A DNA stretch of 64,000 nucleotides from JBGSUZ01 sp043770095 (GCA_043770095.1 JAYVIR010000065.1:1-64000), one strand, 5' to 3'; positions 53,103 through 62,130 are shown, counted from the stretch's first letter. Program-made: numbers and translations. Notes: generated from the sequence alone by a model not told the origin.

Positions 53103-53363
53103 CTAAATGTTATCTTTCTTAACACCATTTAATATCAGAAATATCATTTCACAGAGACGTTTGAGGATTACAATAACTAAAATTGGATGGACGTAGTAAA
53201 TGAAGTTGGTAGATAATTTAAATAATAATGTTTCCAATGTTGTTGATGAAAGCGACACACTCATGGGAATAGAGTGCTGTGTTAGAAAAAGAATGAGAGT
53301 TGTCCAAAACAATGTTGATGTAAGGACAGTTGGGTTTATATTTCCAAATTTAATATATGTCAT
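53103..53363 (-). CDS. Small membrane protein, DUF4282-like
   Basis: An 86-residue protein with two membrane segments (LTSTLFWTTLILFLTQ and FIYYVHPILVIVILKRL). The end, HPILVIVILKRLCEMIFLIL, resembles the DUF4282 C-terminus, where a GPxxxRxxxE-xxI/VxF pattern is typical. There is no clear ribosome site. It begins a few bases after the stop of a decayed gene on the same strand, so it may depend on lost upstream translation and may itself be inactive. Confidence 0.4.
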   Translation of the reverse strand: MTYIKFGNINPTVLTSTLFWTTLILFLTQHSIPMSVSLSSTTLETLLFKLSTNFIYYVHPILVIVILKRLCEMIFLILNGVKKDNI

Positions 53364-53365
53364 CT

Positions 53366-53690
53366 TAATTTAAGCTCGAAAGTGAAATGTTTAAAACATA
53401 AGATTTTGCTCGAGTAGTAACATAAACATTGCCACCGACTGACCCATACACACCAATGATATCATTGATTCCTACTGAAAAACCAGCTGAAACTGATGCC
53501 ATAAATGTAAAATTTGCAGTTTTGCTAACTCATATGATATATTTTTCTGTGTGGCAAGAGCCTGTACATATTGGTATTCAGAACTTCTCTCAATTCCTTT
53601 TGTTAGAGTTACGGTTGAAGTTTGAGTTACTGAATTTTGATCCTTTTGAAATATCTGCGTATCCGCAGTAGTAAGCTTACAAAAATTATC
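53366..53690 (-). pseudogene. Decayed secreted/surface protein gene, C-terminal part
   Basis: Minus strand from ~53680 reads TTADTQIFQKDQNSVTQ, TSTVTLTKGIERSSEYQ, YVQALATQKNISYELAK. Near 53505-53515 a one-base shift is needed to continue as FTFMASVSAGFSVG, INDIIGVYGSVGGNVYVT and TRAKSYVLNISLSSLN to a stop at ~53369. No start codon or signal peptide remains. The Ser/Thr/Gly-rich sequence suggests a surface or exported protein; family not recognised. Confidence 0.55.
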
Positions 53691-53903
53691 ATAAAATAAA
53701 ATTAATGAATAAAATGCTGAATTAATTCGGCATTAACCAAATATTAAAACACCAAACCTTAAAAGATAATATTTAATTCACCTACTCACAAAAAGATTGA
53801 TTTGTACGTCAAAAAAATTTAAACTGAAGAAGAAAGAATATTTCGTTAACCGATATAATTTATAAACCCATATAACCTAACGCTACCCACAGGAGGAAAT
53901 TCA
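53691..53903. other. AT-rich spacer before the amidohydrolase gene
   Basis: Contains the small hairpin GCTGAATTAATTCGGC (~53713-53729) and very AT-rich DNA. No gene seen; presumably the amidohydrolase promoter lies here but no clear -35/-10 pair was identified. Confidence 0.4.
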
Positions 53904-55067
53904 ATGATTTTACTCAAAAATGGCTTGGTTTATACCATGAGAACAGACAAACCAGAGATAATGGATGTTTTGCTTGAGGGCAAATTGATTAAGAAAATCG
54001 GCAAGAATATAAAAGCGCCAAAAAGCGCTAACGTTATTGATTGTACAGACCAATTGGTTATGCCTGGTTTCGTAGATGCACATTGCCACTTGGGCTTATG
54101 GGAAGACAGCCTTGGTTTTGAAGGCGATGACGGCAACGAAATGACAGATCCTATTACCCCGCACCTTCGCGGAATCGATGCAATGAACCCAATGGACGTG
54201 ACCTTCAAAGAGGCGCGTGAAGGTGGTGTGACAACCGCTGTTGCTGGCCCGGGAAGTGCTAATATTATTGGCGGACAATTTGCCGCAATAAAAACATATG
54301 GAGACCGAATTGACGACATGATCATTAAAGCGCCGCTTGCAATGAAATGTGCATTTGGCGAGAATCCAAAGCGTGTTTATTCAGGTGCTAAAAAAGCGCC
54401 AAACACAAGACTTGCCATTGTAGGCGAGTTTAGAAAGACGCTCTTTGCAACGAAAGAATATTTGGCTAAAAAAGAAGCGGCGGGAGACGACCTCAGCAAA
54501 ATGCCTGCCTATGACATGAAATTGGAAGCCATGATTCCAGTCATCAAAAAAGAAATTCACTTAAAAGCGCATGCCCATAGAGCAGACGATATTTTCAGTG
54601 CCATTCGCATTGCCAAAGAATTTGACTTATTGTTGAGTCTTGAGCACTGCACAGAAGGGCATTTGATAGCGGAGCACCTTGCAAAAGAAGGCTACCCTGC
54701 CATTGTAGGCCCAACTTTTGGACACCGATCTAAAGTAGAACTTAAAAACAAATCATTTGACACGCCTGCCATTTTACACAAAGCAGGGGTTAAAATTGCC
54801 ATAATGACAGACTCTCCTGTGATTCCGCTTCAGCACTTGCCAATGTGTGCGGCACTTGCGGCAAAAGCTGGCCTTGACGAAATGGAAGCATTAAGAGCCA
54901 TCAGCATCAACGCCGCTGAAATTACAGGGATTGCCGATCGTGTTGGGAGCCTTGAAGTGGGCAAAGATGCAGACGTTGTTGTTTGGAGCAAACATCCGTT
55001 TGAGCTCCAAGCAGATGTGCTAATGACCATCATCAACGGTGAAGTGGTATACGAAACGATAAAATAA
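53904..55067 (+). CDS. Amidohydrolase-superfamily protein (prolidase/imidazolonepropionase-like)
   Basis: A 387-residue metal hydrolase. VDAHCHLGLWED holds the first metal histidines; LKAHAHRADDI and LLSLEHCTEGHL provide further histidines; MTDSPVIPLQHL contains the catalytic Asp. AAEITGIADRVGSLEVGKDADVVVW is the usual C-terminal fold. Such cytoplasmic proteins hydrolyse cyclic amides or dipeptides; no substrate is known for this subgroup. AGGAGG before ATG 53904, terminator after. A proline-dipeptidase role would fit the nearby prd locus but is speculation. Confidence 0.85.
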   Translation: MILLKNGLVYTMRTDKPEIMDVLLEGKLIKKIGKNIKAPKSANVIDCTDQLVMPGFVDAHCHLGLWEDSLGFEGDDGNEMTDPITPHLRGIDAMNPMDVTFKEAREGGVTTAVAGPGSANIIGGQFAAIKTYGDRIDDMIIKAPLAMKCAFGENPKRVYSGAKKAPNTRLAIVGEFRKTLFATKEYLAKKEAAGDDLSKMPAYDMKLEAMIPVIKKEIHLKAHAHRADDIFSAIRIAKEFDLLLSLEHCTEGHLIAEHLAKEGYPAIVGPTFGHRSKVELKNKSFDTPAILHKAGVKIAIMTDSPVIPLQHLPMCAALAAKAGLDEMEALRAISINAAEITGIADRVGSLEVGKDADVVVWSKHPFELQADVLMTIINGEVVYETIK

Positions 55068-55111
55068 GGTTGCGACTACAGAAAAATAGTTTTCTAAAAT
55101 GCTAAAACCTC

Positions 55112-55160
55112 AAAAATCTCAAAATTAACCAATGCGGTTGGATTTGAGATTTTTTCAATT
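55112..55160 (+). terminator. Terminator after the amidohydrolase gene
   Basis: AAAAATCTCAAA (55112-55123) pairs with TTTGAGATTTTT (55143-55154), followed by TTCAATT. Confidence 0.85.
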
Positions 55161-55195
55161 ATTGTGTATAATTAAAAGGTTAATGAGGTGATTAT

Positions 55196-55663
55196 ATGGA
55201 AATAATAATAAAATCAGAAAAACAAATGGAGCGCTTTGGACTTGCGCTTGGACATTTATTAGAAATAGGCGACATCGTCGGACTTACAGGCGATTTGGGT
55301 GCTGGTAAAACGACCCTTACTAAAGCCATTGCAAGAGGTATGGGGATTAATGAACATATCACGAGCCCAACGTTTACGATCGTCAATGAGTATGAAGGTC
55401 GTTTGCCGCTGTATCATTTTGACGTCTACAGGCTCAATGACGAAGAGGAACTGCATGAAATTGGCTATGAGGAATATTTCTTTAGCAAGGCCGCCTGTGT
55501 GGTCGAATGGGCGAATTTAATCCCGAACTTGATGCCAGAGGAAACGCTTTGGCTTGACTTAAGACTTGGCACTGAAGACCCTGAAGAGAGATGCATTCAT
55601 TTAAAGTTTGAAAATCATTGGAAAATGCGTGTCGAAAATATGTTAAAGGAGTTGGCTCTATGA
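55196..55663 (+). CDS. tsaE: tRNA threonylcarbamoyladenosine biosynthesis ATPase TsaE
   Basis: A 155-residue P-loop protein. GDLGAGKTTLTKAIARGMG is the Walker A region and SPTFTIVNEYEGRLPLYHFDVYRL (in the family around the conserved HxDxYR) is diagnostic; EYFFSKAACVVEWAN follows. TsaE drives turnover of the TsaB-TsaD complex that makes t6A37 in ANN-decoding tRNAs. The tsaB start overlaps its stop (ATGA). Confidence 0.95.
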   Translation: MEIIIKSEKQMERFGLALGHLLEIGDIVGLTGDLGAGKTTLTKAIARGMGINEHITSPTFTIVNEYEGRLPLYHFDVYRLNDEEELHEIGYEEYFFSKAACVVEWANLIPNLMPEETLWLDLRLGTEDPEERCIHLKFENHWKMRVENMLKELAL

Positions 55664-56358
55664 AAATACTGGCATTTGAAACCACCTCGCACGTGGCTTC
55701 GGTAGCGGTTTTATCCGACGAAATGCTGCTCGGAGAATTTACCATTAACCATCCCAAAACCCATTCTCAAAAGCTTATGCCGATGCTCATCATGCTCCTA
55801 GAGTCACTTGAGCTAAATGTCAAAGATTTTGATTATTTTGCAGTCAGTTCAGGCCCAGGATCGTTTACAGGCGTTAGAATTGGCGTGTCAACGGTAAAAG
55901 CACTGGCACAGCCGCACAACATTCCCGTGATTCCAGTCTCGTCACTAGAAGCGATGGGACAGCCTTTCATCGGATTTGAAGGCTTGATTTGCCCCATTAT
56001 GGACGCTAGAAAAAATGAAGTCTATACAGCGCTCTACCGATGGCAGGACGGTGTTCTCGTGATGGTGGAACCTGACCAAGCAATTGCGCCAGACCTTTGG
56101 CTAGAGCAACTTGCAAAGCTACCAGAAAATATTTTGCTTGTCGGTGATGCGCTGCCTAAATATGCGCAAAACTATCAAGACGTATTGGGCGATCGTCTGA
56201 TCGTTGCCCCAGAGGCTTTTAACCGCCAAAGAGCGAGCTCAGTCGCACAATCGGCGCTCTCAAAGACGCATTTGGCAGTCTCTTACAATGTGGTACCAAC
56301 CGAGTATCTTAGAAAATCAGAAGCGGAGACGACCTATGACGCAAAACATGGTAAATAA
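55660..56358 (+). CDS. tsaB: TsaB, t6A synthesis scaffold
   Basis: A 232-residue TsaB. KILAFETTSHVASVAVL, HSQKLMPMLIMLLE and SSGPGSFTGVRIGVSTVK are hallmark motifs. It is a catalytically dead relative of TsaD that dimerises with it. ATG 55660 overlaps the tsaE stop by four bases. The gene overlaps rimI by 23 bases. In many Firmicutes tsaE-tsaB-rimI-tsaD are contiguous; here five genes intervene before tsaD. Confidence 0.94.
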   Translation: MKILAFETTSHVASVAVLSDEMLLGEFTINHPKTHSQKLMPMLIMLLESLELNVKDFDYFAVSSGPGSFTGVRIGVSTVKALAQPHNIPVIPVSSLEAMGQPFIGFEGLICPIMDARKNEVYTALYRWQDGVLVMVEPDQAIAPDLWLEQLAKLPENILLVGDALPKYAQNYQDVLGDRLIVAPEAFNRQRASSVAQSALSKTHLAVSYNVVPTEYLRKSEAETTYDAKHGK

Positions 56359-56848
56359 TCAATCAAAAGCTTCTAAAAAAGGAAGTAAAGCCGTTCCAAT
56401 CGATGAAGACGCTCTTCATCTGATTGCAATGGGACCTGAGCACCTTGACCGCATTACGGAAATGGAAAAATATTGTTTTAAAGATGCTTGGAGCCGACAT
56501 TCCTTTGAAGAGGAGCTGTCGAATAAATTGGCATTTTATCATTTGTTTACAGATGGGAATACGATCATCGGCTATTGTGGTATTTGGATGGTTGTCGATG
56601 AAGGGCATATTACCAATATCGGCATTGACCCCGCCTATCAAGGTCATAGCTACGGTGAAAAAATGATGCGACTTGTGATGGATTGGGCAAAAAAACGAGA
56701 AATTTGTCGGTTAACCCTCGAAGTTAGGGTATCTAATGAAATAGCAATTTATTTGTATGAAAAACTTGGATTTACATCGGCAGGCATTAGGCCAGAATAT
56801 TATGAAGACACCGGGGAAGATGCTTGCATTATGTGGATTGAACTCTAA
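56336..56848 (+). CDS. rimI: Ribosomal protein S18-alanine N-acetyltransferase, RimI-like
   Basis: A 170-residue GNAT protein. It has ITNIGIDPAYQGHSYGEKMM (acetyl-CoA binding, Q-x-x-x-G-x-G/A degenerate), RLTLEVRVSNEIAIYLYEKLGF and GIRPEYYEDTGEDACIMW, all typical of RimI. An N-terminal ~30-residue basic extension precedes the core. RimI acetylates the S18 N-terminus and related targets. ATG 56336 lies inside tsaB; ATG 56348 is an alternative. The open frame back to 56204 is only overlap with tsaB. Confidence 0.9.
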   Translation: MTQNMVNNQSKASKKGSKAVPIDEDALHLIAMGPEHLDRITEMEKYCFKDAWSRHSFEEELSNKLAFYHLFTDGNTIIGYCGIWMVVDEGHITNIGIDPAYQGHSYGEKMMRLVMDWAKKREICRLTLEVRVSNEIAIYLYEKLGFTSAGIRPEYYEDTGEDACIMWIEL

Positions 56849-56869
56849 TTTAAGAGTGAGGTGAACGAT

Positions 56870-58129
56870 GTGAAAAAGCAGAAAGTAATCGTGATTGCGC
56901 TTGTTGGCGTCATCGTTTTTGGATCAACTATTTATGGTGTTATTCAGTCTCAAAACCTTAAAGGCAATCAAGCACCCAAAAATGTCAGCGTTGGATTGGT
57001 TAAGAGAATGTCTTTGGAAGCGACTATTTTTACGACGGGTCGTATAGTAGCAGCGGATGAGCGCAGTGTTTATTCACAGGCTCAAACAGGAAAAGTGGAA
57101 CAAATTTTTGTAAAAGAAGGGCAGTCGGTTAAAAAGGACTTTATTTTGGCGAGTCTGAGCACAACAGACTTAGATGATCAAATCAAGAATGCACGCATTC
57201 AATTGTCCATTGCCAAGGAAACTTTATCCCAGATTAAATCGGGCGGCAAAGTCAATTTTGACTTGGCGCTTAAAACGGCTCAAAAATCAGTAGCGGATGC
57301 AAACAAGACCCTGTCCGATAAAATTGCCCTCTATAACGGTGGTGCGATTAGTCTGGCAGAAAAAGAAATGGCACTGACGACTCTAGAGCGGGCGCAAATT
57401 GAACTTGAATCAAGCAAAAGAAATTATGACAATTACGGTAAGGAATCTCAAATAAAAATACAGACGCTTAGCATTCAAGTAGCCCAAAATACCTTGAATC
57501 AACTCATCAAAAATCGTGATAAACTTCAGATCAAAGCACCGATAGATGGCGTCGTCTATAAAATGAACGTTAAAGTGGGCGATCAAATTAGTATGACATT
57601 ACCAATGTTTAATCTCTCGACAACTAGCAAATTGTTGGTAGAATCGAGCATCAGCGAGTTTGATATCGATCAAATCAGTTTAGGACAAGAAGCCATCATA
57701 AAAGGCGATGGCTTTGAAGACATTTATAAAGGCAAAATCAGCTATATTTCGTCAGTTGCAGAAAGTGTCATCACGGGTCAATCTGCAGAAACCGTGGTTA
57801 AGATTAAAGTCGCCATTGAGGCCGAGCAAACCAAGTTCAAGCCTAATTTTTCTGCAAATTTGGAAATTAGAACTGCGGCCGTAGAAAATGCCCTTACCAT
57901 TCCGTATGAGGCTATTTACACCACAAAAGAAGGTCTGAAGAATGTCTTTGTAGTGGTTGACAATAAATTGCTCGAAAAAACTATCAAAACGGGCGTTGAA
58001 GGCGATTTGGTCATAGAAGCGCTTGGAGAGGGACTTAAGGAAGGCGATCAAGTGTTACTCAATCCTACGGAAGACAATAAAGACGGTGACGGCGTCAAAA
58101 TTGTAAAAGGTGCAGGTGATCAAAAATGA
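56870..58129 (+). CDS. MacA/HlyD-like membrane fusion protein of an ABC exporter
   Basis: A 419-residue protein. An N-terminal membrane anchor (VIVIALVGVIVFGSTIYGVI) is followed by a lipoyl half (SVYSQAQTGKVEQIFVKEGQ), a coiled-coil hairpin (~110-200), the second lipoyl half (LQIKAPIDGVVYKMNVKVGD), and beta-barrel segments. With the two following genes it forms a MacAB-like tripartite exporter; in a Gram-positive it would connect permease to cell-wall side. GTG 56870 follows GAGTGAGGTG; a GTG at 56861 lies in the ribosome site. The next ORF starts with ATGA overlap. Confidence 0.88.
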   Translation: MKKQKVIVIALVGVIVFGSTIYGVIQSQNLKGNQAPKNVSVGLVKRMSLEATIFTTGRIVAADERSVYSQAQTGKVEQIFVKEGQSVKKDFILASLSTTDLDDQIKNARIQLSIAKETLSQIKSGGKVNFDLALKTAQKSVADANKTLSDKIALYNGGAISLAEKEMALTTLERAQIELESSKRNYDNYGKESQIKIQTLSIQVAQNTLNQLIKNRDKLQIKAPIDGVVYKMNVKVGDQISMTLPMFNLSTTSKLLVESSISEFDIDQISLGQEAIIKGDGFEDIYKGKISYISSVAESVITGQSAETVVKIKVAIEAEQTKFKPNFSANLEIRTAAVENALTIPYEAIYTTKEGLKNVFVVVDNKLLEKTIKTGVEGDLVIEALGEGLKEGDQVLLNPTEDNKDGDGVKIVKGAGDQK

Positions 58130-58833
58130 TTTACATTAATGACTTGTGGAAAGTATATGACACTGGCAGCATTCAGGTGACGGCGCTTAAAAACATCACA
58201 TTAACGGTAGAGCAGGGGGACTTTATAGCGATTGTAGGTGCTTCGGGTTCTGGGAAATCCACACTCATGAATATTATCGGGTGCTTGGATAAACCAACGA
58301 AGGGTAGCTACATCTTGGACGATGTGGCTACTAGCGGGATGAACGATGATCAATTGGCGTTTGTGCGCAATAAAAAAATTGGTTTTGTATTTCAATCGTT
58401 TAATTTGCTCCCTCGTTTTAATGCCCTTCACAATGTTGAACTTCCAATGATTTATGGTAGAAAAGTGTATGCGGATCGTCATAAAAATGCGGAGAACGCA
58501 CTGATTCGAGTGGGACTTGGTGACCGTATGACCCATAAACCCAACGAACTTTCGGGCGGACAAAAACAAAGGGTGGCAATTGCCAGAGCACTTGTGAACA
58601 GTCCAGCCATTCTGCTTGCAGATGAACCGACGGGGAACCTTGATACGGCTTCCACTCACGAAATTATGAACATCTTTAAAGAGCTCAACAACGAAGGCGT
58701 GACGATTGTAATTGTCACCCACGAGCATGATATTGCAGAAGAAACCAAGCGCATTGTAACTTTTAGAGATGGCGAGATCATAGATGATCAAAGGTATAAA
58801 GCGATAGAGGCGCTCAATGAGGTGAGGTTATGA
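58126..58833 (+). CDS. ABC transporter ATP-binding protein, MacB/LolD type
   Basis: A 235-residue ATPase. GASGSGKSTLMNIIG (Walker A), FVFQSFNLLPRFNALHNVELP (Q-loop), ELSGGQKQRVAIARALV (signature) and ILLADEPTGNLD (Walker B) match the MacB/LolD/FtsE subgroup almost exactly. It energises the FtsX-type permease encoded immediately after, with which it overlaps by four bases. Confidence 0.93.
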   Translation: MIYINDLWKVYDTGSIQVTALKNITLTVEQGDFIAIVGASGSGKSTLMNIIGCLDKPTKGSYILDDVATSGMNDDQLAFVRNKKIGFVFQSFNLLPRFNALHNVELPMIYGRKVYADRHKNAENALIRVGLGDRMTHKPNELSGGQKQRVAIARALVNSPAILLADEPTGNLDTASTHEIMNIFKELNNEGVTIVIVTHEHDIAEETKRIVTFRDGEIIDDQRYKAIEALNEVRL

Positions 58834-60050
58834 ATCTCCTAGAGAGTATTCGAATAGCCATTGGTGCCATTTGGGTGAATAAAATGAGGTCACTTTTAAC
58901 CATGCTTGGCATTATTATTGGTATTTCTTCTGTTATTACGGTTGTGGCGCTTGGCAATGGCAGTGAGGCTTTAATTGGACAAGAGTTTGCAAATTTTGGC
59001 GTGAATAGAATATACATTACCACCAATTTTAGAGAAGAGGTTAGCAGTCAAGATCAGATGACCCATCAAGATTTGAGTGCGATTGAAAGGGCTTTTGCCG
59101 ATCAAATCAAGGCAGTCTCTGTTTCTGTTTCGGGCAGCGGAAAAGTGACGGTAAAGAAGAATAAAGAAAAAGTCATGGTCGTTCTCAATGGTGTTGACGA
59201 TGATTACAATCAAATAGAAACGATAGAGCTGGTGCACGGTAGATTTTTAGCAGCTTCTGATATCAAGTCTAAGCGAGCCGTTTGCGTCATCGATGAGGCG
59301 TTTGCAAGAGATATTTTTGGTAGAGGGGACGCGGTTGGCGAAAAACTGTTAGTCGAAACCAAATCCAATTATAATTTGGTGATAATTGGTGTGTATAAAG
59401 CGCCAAAATCATCGTTTAGCAATATTCCCGGGCTCACTGTTCCTAAAATGCTTCATGTACCATATTCGCTTATTGAAAAAACCAATGGCAGCGGCAATCA
59501 TGTGGAAGGGATTGAAATCAACCTTGAACCTGAACAAGATGCCAATAAAATTATTGAAGACATTGTCAGTCTGCTAGAATATCGCCATAATAATGTGGGT
59601 GATAAAAAATACAGAGGCTTTAGCGCAGAAAAACAATTGGAGTCCATCAACAATGTAATGGGTGTTCTGACGGCGGTTATTGGTGCCATAGCGGCTATTT
59701 CTTTGGTGGTTGGCGGCATTGGCGTCATGAATATTATGCTCGTGTCTGTGACTGAGAGAACGCGGGAAATTGGCATTCGTAAAGCGTTAGGCGCAAGGCG
59801 CAAAGATATACTGGTTCAATTTTTGGTAGAAGCGGTTATTGTCTCTTTTACAGGCGGTGTGATTGGAACAATTTTGGGCATTATTTTTGCAACCATTATT
59901 GCCAAACTTATTAAAATTCCTGTATCGGTGGATTTGGCAACCATTTTAATGGCGTGGCTGTTCTCGGCGGGGGTAGGCGTTTTCTTTGGCAGCTATCCAG
60001 CCAATCGTGCAGCTAAACTCGACCCTATTGAAGCATTACGGTATGAATAA
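58830..60050 (+). CDS. ABC transporter permease, MacB/FtsX type
   Basis: A 406-residue permease with one N-terminal and three C-terminal membrane helices. NKMRSLLTMLGIIIGISSV at the start, a large extracytoplasmic domain (~50-270), then IAAISLVVGGIGVMNIMLVSVTERTREIG and IRKALGARRKDIL, ending ANRAAKLDPIEALRYE. These are the MacB signatures. The system probably exports a peptide, lipid or drug; substrate unknown. Confidence 0.93.
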   Translation: MNLLESIRIAIGAIWVNKMRSLLTMLGIIIGISSVITVVALGNGSEALIGQEFANFGVNRIYITTNFREEVSSQDQMTHQDLSAIERAFADQIKAVSVSVSGSGKVTVKKNKEKVMVVLNGVDDDYNQIETIELVHGRFLAASDIKSKRAVCVIDEAFARDIFGRGDAVGEKLLVETKSNYNLVIIGVYKAPKSSFSNIPGLTVPKMLHVPYSLIEKTNGSGNHVEGIEINLEPEQDANKIIEDIVSLLEYRHNNVGDKKYRGFSAEKQLESINNVMGVLTAVIGAIAAISLVVGGIGVMNIMLVSVTERTREIGIRKALGARRKDILVQFLVEAVIVSFTGGVIGTILGIIFATIIAKLIKIPVSVDLATILMAWLFSAGVGVFFGSYPANRAAKLDPIEALRYE

Positions 60051-60189
60051 TTTTGATAAATGTTCAATTTGAATCAACTATTAAGCATTTCTTAACCGAA
60101 TAAAAATAGTTTTTTAAGAAATTGCTAATAGACTGACAATGATAGGCATGTTAAAAAATTGTCTAAATACCAAATAGGGGGCAACTAAA

Positions 60190-60909
60190 ATGGAAACGAG
60201 AGATTATGCAGTAGATCCAAACAACAAGCCAAAACCGCAAAACCAATTTCAAAGAGCAATGAACATCATCGTGTCACCAATGAGCGTTATAGAGGACATC
60301 AAATTAAAGCCCAACTTTTTATTACCTTTGGGATTGATTGTTTTAGTGGGCATTATTTCTACCTTGTTAACAAAAGATCTTGCAGCGCAGTTGGTTGACA
60401 TCACTTATGCCAATGCCAAAATGACACCAGATCAAATTGCGGCGACTAAAGAAGCGACTAGCGGACTTATGAGTGCGATGATGTACATTGGGATTATATT
60501 GATGCCGCTGATTCCGCTTATAAAAGGTTGTGTTTCTCACTTGCTGTCAATTCTCTTCGGTGGTGAAGGTACTTTTGCAGAGACTGTGTCATTGATGGTC
60601 AACGCTTATTTGATTCAAATGTTAGGAACGGTAATTGCCCTTCCTATTATGCTGATTACAAATAATGGCGCTTTCGGGTTTTCGCCTGCGCTATTATTGC
60701 CAATCGCTAAGTTTGGCACACCAATCTATTCAACACTTGCCGCACTTAATTTGTTTGCAATCTGGTACTTAGTCGTTTCGATTATGGGCGTCAAAAAAAT
60801 ACACAACGTAGCAACCTGGAAAGCGGCATTGATAGTCCTTTTGCCATTTGTTTTAATGACGGGCTTTACTTGGATTGGAGTACTCATGGGCGCGCCTTCA
60901 GGATTGTAA
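60190..60909 (+). CDS. Yip1-family membrane protein
   Basis: A 239-residue protein with five hydrophobic segments (FLLPLGLIVLVGIISTLL, SAMMYIGIILMPLIPLI, LIQMLGTVIALPIMLI, LAALNLFAIWYLVVSIMGV, AALIVLLPFVLMTGFTWIGVL). The overall pattern, with FQRAMNIIVSPMSVIEDIKLKPN at the N-terminus and ALNLFAIWYLVVSIMGV, matches bacterial Yip1-domain proteins. These often accompany MacAB-like exporters, as here, and their role is unknown. ATG 60190 follows AGGGGG. Confidence 0.8.
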   Translation: METRDYAVDPNNKPKPQNQFQRAMNIIVSPMSVIEDIKLKPNFLLPLGLIVLVGIISTLLTKDLAAQLVDITYANAKMTPDQIAATKEATSGLMSAMMYIGIILMPLIPLIKGCVSHLLSILFGGEGTFAETVSLMVNAYLIQMLGTVIALPIMLITNNGAFGFSPALLLPIAKFGTPIYSTLAALNLFAIWYLVVSIMGVKKIHNVATWKAALIVLLPFVLMTGFTWIGVLMGAPSGL

Positions 60910-60914
60910 TTGGA

Positions 60915-60941
60915 GTAAGTTGAATCTTTAATTCAACTTAC
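60915..60941. other. Perfect 11-bp hairpin between the Yip1 gene and tsaD
   Basis: GTAAGTTGAAT and ATTCAACTTAC around CTTTA, without a T run. Its stem core resembles the secA-prfB terminator stem. Possibly an attenuator or processing site. Confidence 0.5.
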
Positions 60942-60967
60942 CATTGGTAATTGAAAAAGGAGTCAAA

Positions 60968-62002
60968 ATGAAAGATTTAATCACATTAGCAATAGAAAGC
61001 AGTTGTGATGAGACCTCCGTAGCCATTGTTAAAAATGGACGGGAGGTCTTATCTAACGTTATTTACTCACAAATAGAAATACACGAAAAATTTGGCGGTG
61101 TTGTCCCAGAGATTGCCTCTAGAAATCATGTGGACAAAATCAGTGGCATTATTGATGAAGCTTTAAAACAATCACAAGTTGATTTTGATGGCATCGATTT
61201 CATCAGTACCACTTATGGGCCTGGTCTTGTGGGCGCTTTGTTAGTCGGCATGTCTACTGCAAAAGCGCTTGCGTATTCGCTAGACATTCCACTTGTGCCA
61301 GTGAATCATATTGAAGGACATATTTTTGCAAACTTTATTGAATATCCAGAATTAGAACCACCACTGCTGTGTTTAGTGGTCTCTGGCGGACATACTCACC
61401 TTGTTCACGTAAAGGACTATCAAACCTTTGAAGTCCTTGGAAGAACAAGGGACGATGCGGCAGGAGAAGCCTATGACAAGGTTGCTAGAACGCTCGGGCT
61501 AGGTTATCCCGGAGGTCCGTTAATCGATAAATTGGCAAAGCTTGGCGATCCTAAAAAAATTCCATTTCCGAGAAGTTATCTGGAAAAAGACAGCTTAGAT
61601 TTTAGTTTTAGCGGTATCAAATCAGCTGTTTTAAATTACATTAATGGTTGTCGAATGAAACAAATTGAAATTGTCGTAGAAGATGTGGCAGCGAGTTTTC
61701 AAGAAGCGGTTGTGGATGTACTTGTGGATAAGATGGCAATGGCCATTGATGTTACCGGCGCAAAACAAATTGCCTTGGCGGGTGGCGTGGCAGCCAACAG
61801 TCATCTTAGAACTAAAATGATGGAAATGGCTCAAAAGAAAAATGTTTCTTTCCATAATCCGTCGTTGGTGCTATGTACTGACAATGCGGCTATGATAGGC
61901 TGTGTAGGGTATTACAACTATAAAGCGGGCATTTTGGCGGATCAGTATTTAAACGCCGTGCCGAACTTGAAAATTGGACAAGGCTATTCGTCACATCGAT
62001 AA
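60968..62002 (+). CDS. tsaD: tRNA threonylcarbamoyltransferase TsaD
   Basis: A 344-residue TsaD (Kae1/YgjD). AIESSCDETSVAIV, VVPEIASRNHVD (the EIASRxH motif), NHIEGHIFANFI (metal histidines), VSGGHTHLV and DDAAGEAYDKVARTLGLGYPGGP are all present; CTDNAAMIG ends the active site. It transfers the threonylcarbamoyl group to A37 of tRNAs with TsaB and TsaE. AAAAAGGAG sets ATG 60968. Confidence 0.97.
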   Translation: MKDLITLAIESSCDETSVAIVKNGREVLSNVIYSQIEIHEKFGGVVPEIASRNHVDKISGIIDEALKQSQVDFDGIDFISTTYGPGLVGALLVGMSTAKALAYSLDIPLVPVNHIEGHIFANFIEYPELEPPLLCLVVSGGHTHLVHVKDYQTFEVLGRTRDDAAGEAYDKVARTLGLGYPGGPLIDKLAKLGDPKKIPFPRSYLEKDSLDFSFSGIKSAVLNYINGCRMKQIEIVVEDVAASFQEAVVDVLVDKMAMAIDVTGAKQIALAGGVAANSHLRTKMMEMAQKKNVSFHNPSLVLCTDNAAMIGCVGYYNYKAGILADQYLNAVPNLKIGQGYSSHR

Positions 62003-62086
62003 AAAACGTGACACAGATTGATAAAGTCAAACAATGAGACACAATTGCAAGATATTCATTGGTGTGAATAAAGGCTATATTCAGAC

Positions 62087-62130
62087 AAATCCACAAAAAC
62101 TGTGGAGAAACCTGTGGATATTGTGGAAAA
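62087..62130. repeat. Cluster of DnaA-box-like 9-mers
   Basis: AAATCCACA (62087-62095, reverse orientation), TGTGGAGAA (62101-62109), TGTGGATAT (62113-62121), TGTGGAAAA (62122-62130). Each is one or two bases from the DnaA box TGTGGATAA. The first two also form an inverted repeat TCCACA-N5-TGTGGA. AT-rich DNA follows. No dnaA or dnaN here, so oriC is unlikely. Confidence 0.4.

Noticed and set aside
53429..53671. 80-codon plus-strand ORF
   Set aside because: It is antisense to the decayed minus-strand surface-protein gene, which gives far more protein-like sequence in its own frames.
58201..58791. Long minus-strand ORF (196 codons)
   Set aside because: Lies wholly within the ABC ATP-binding gene, which has all expected motifs; the reverse frame has none.
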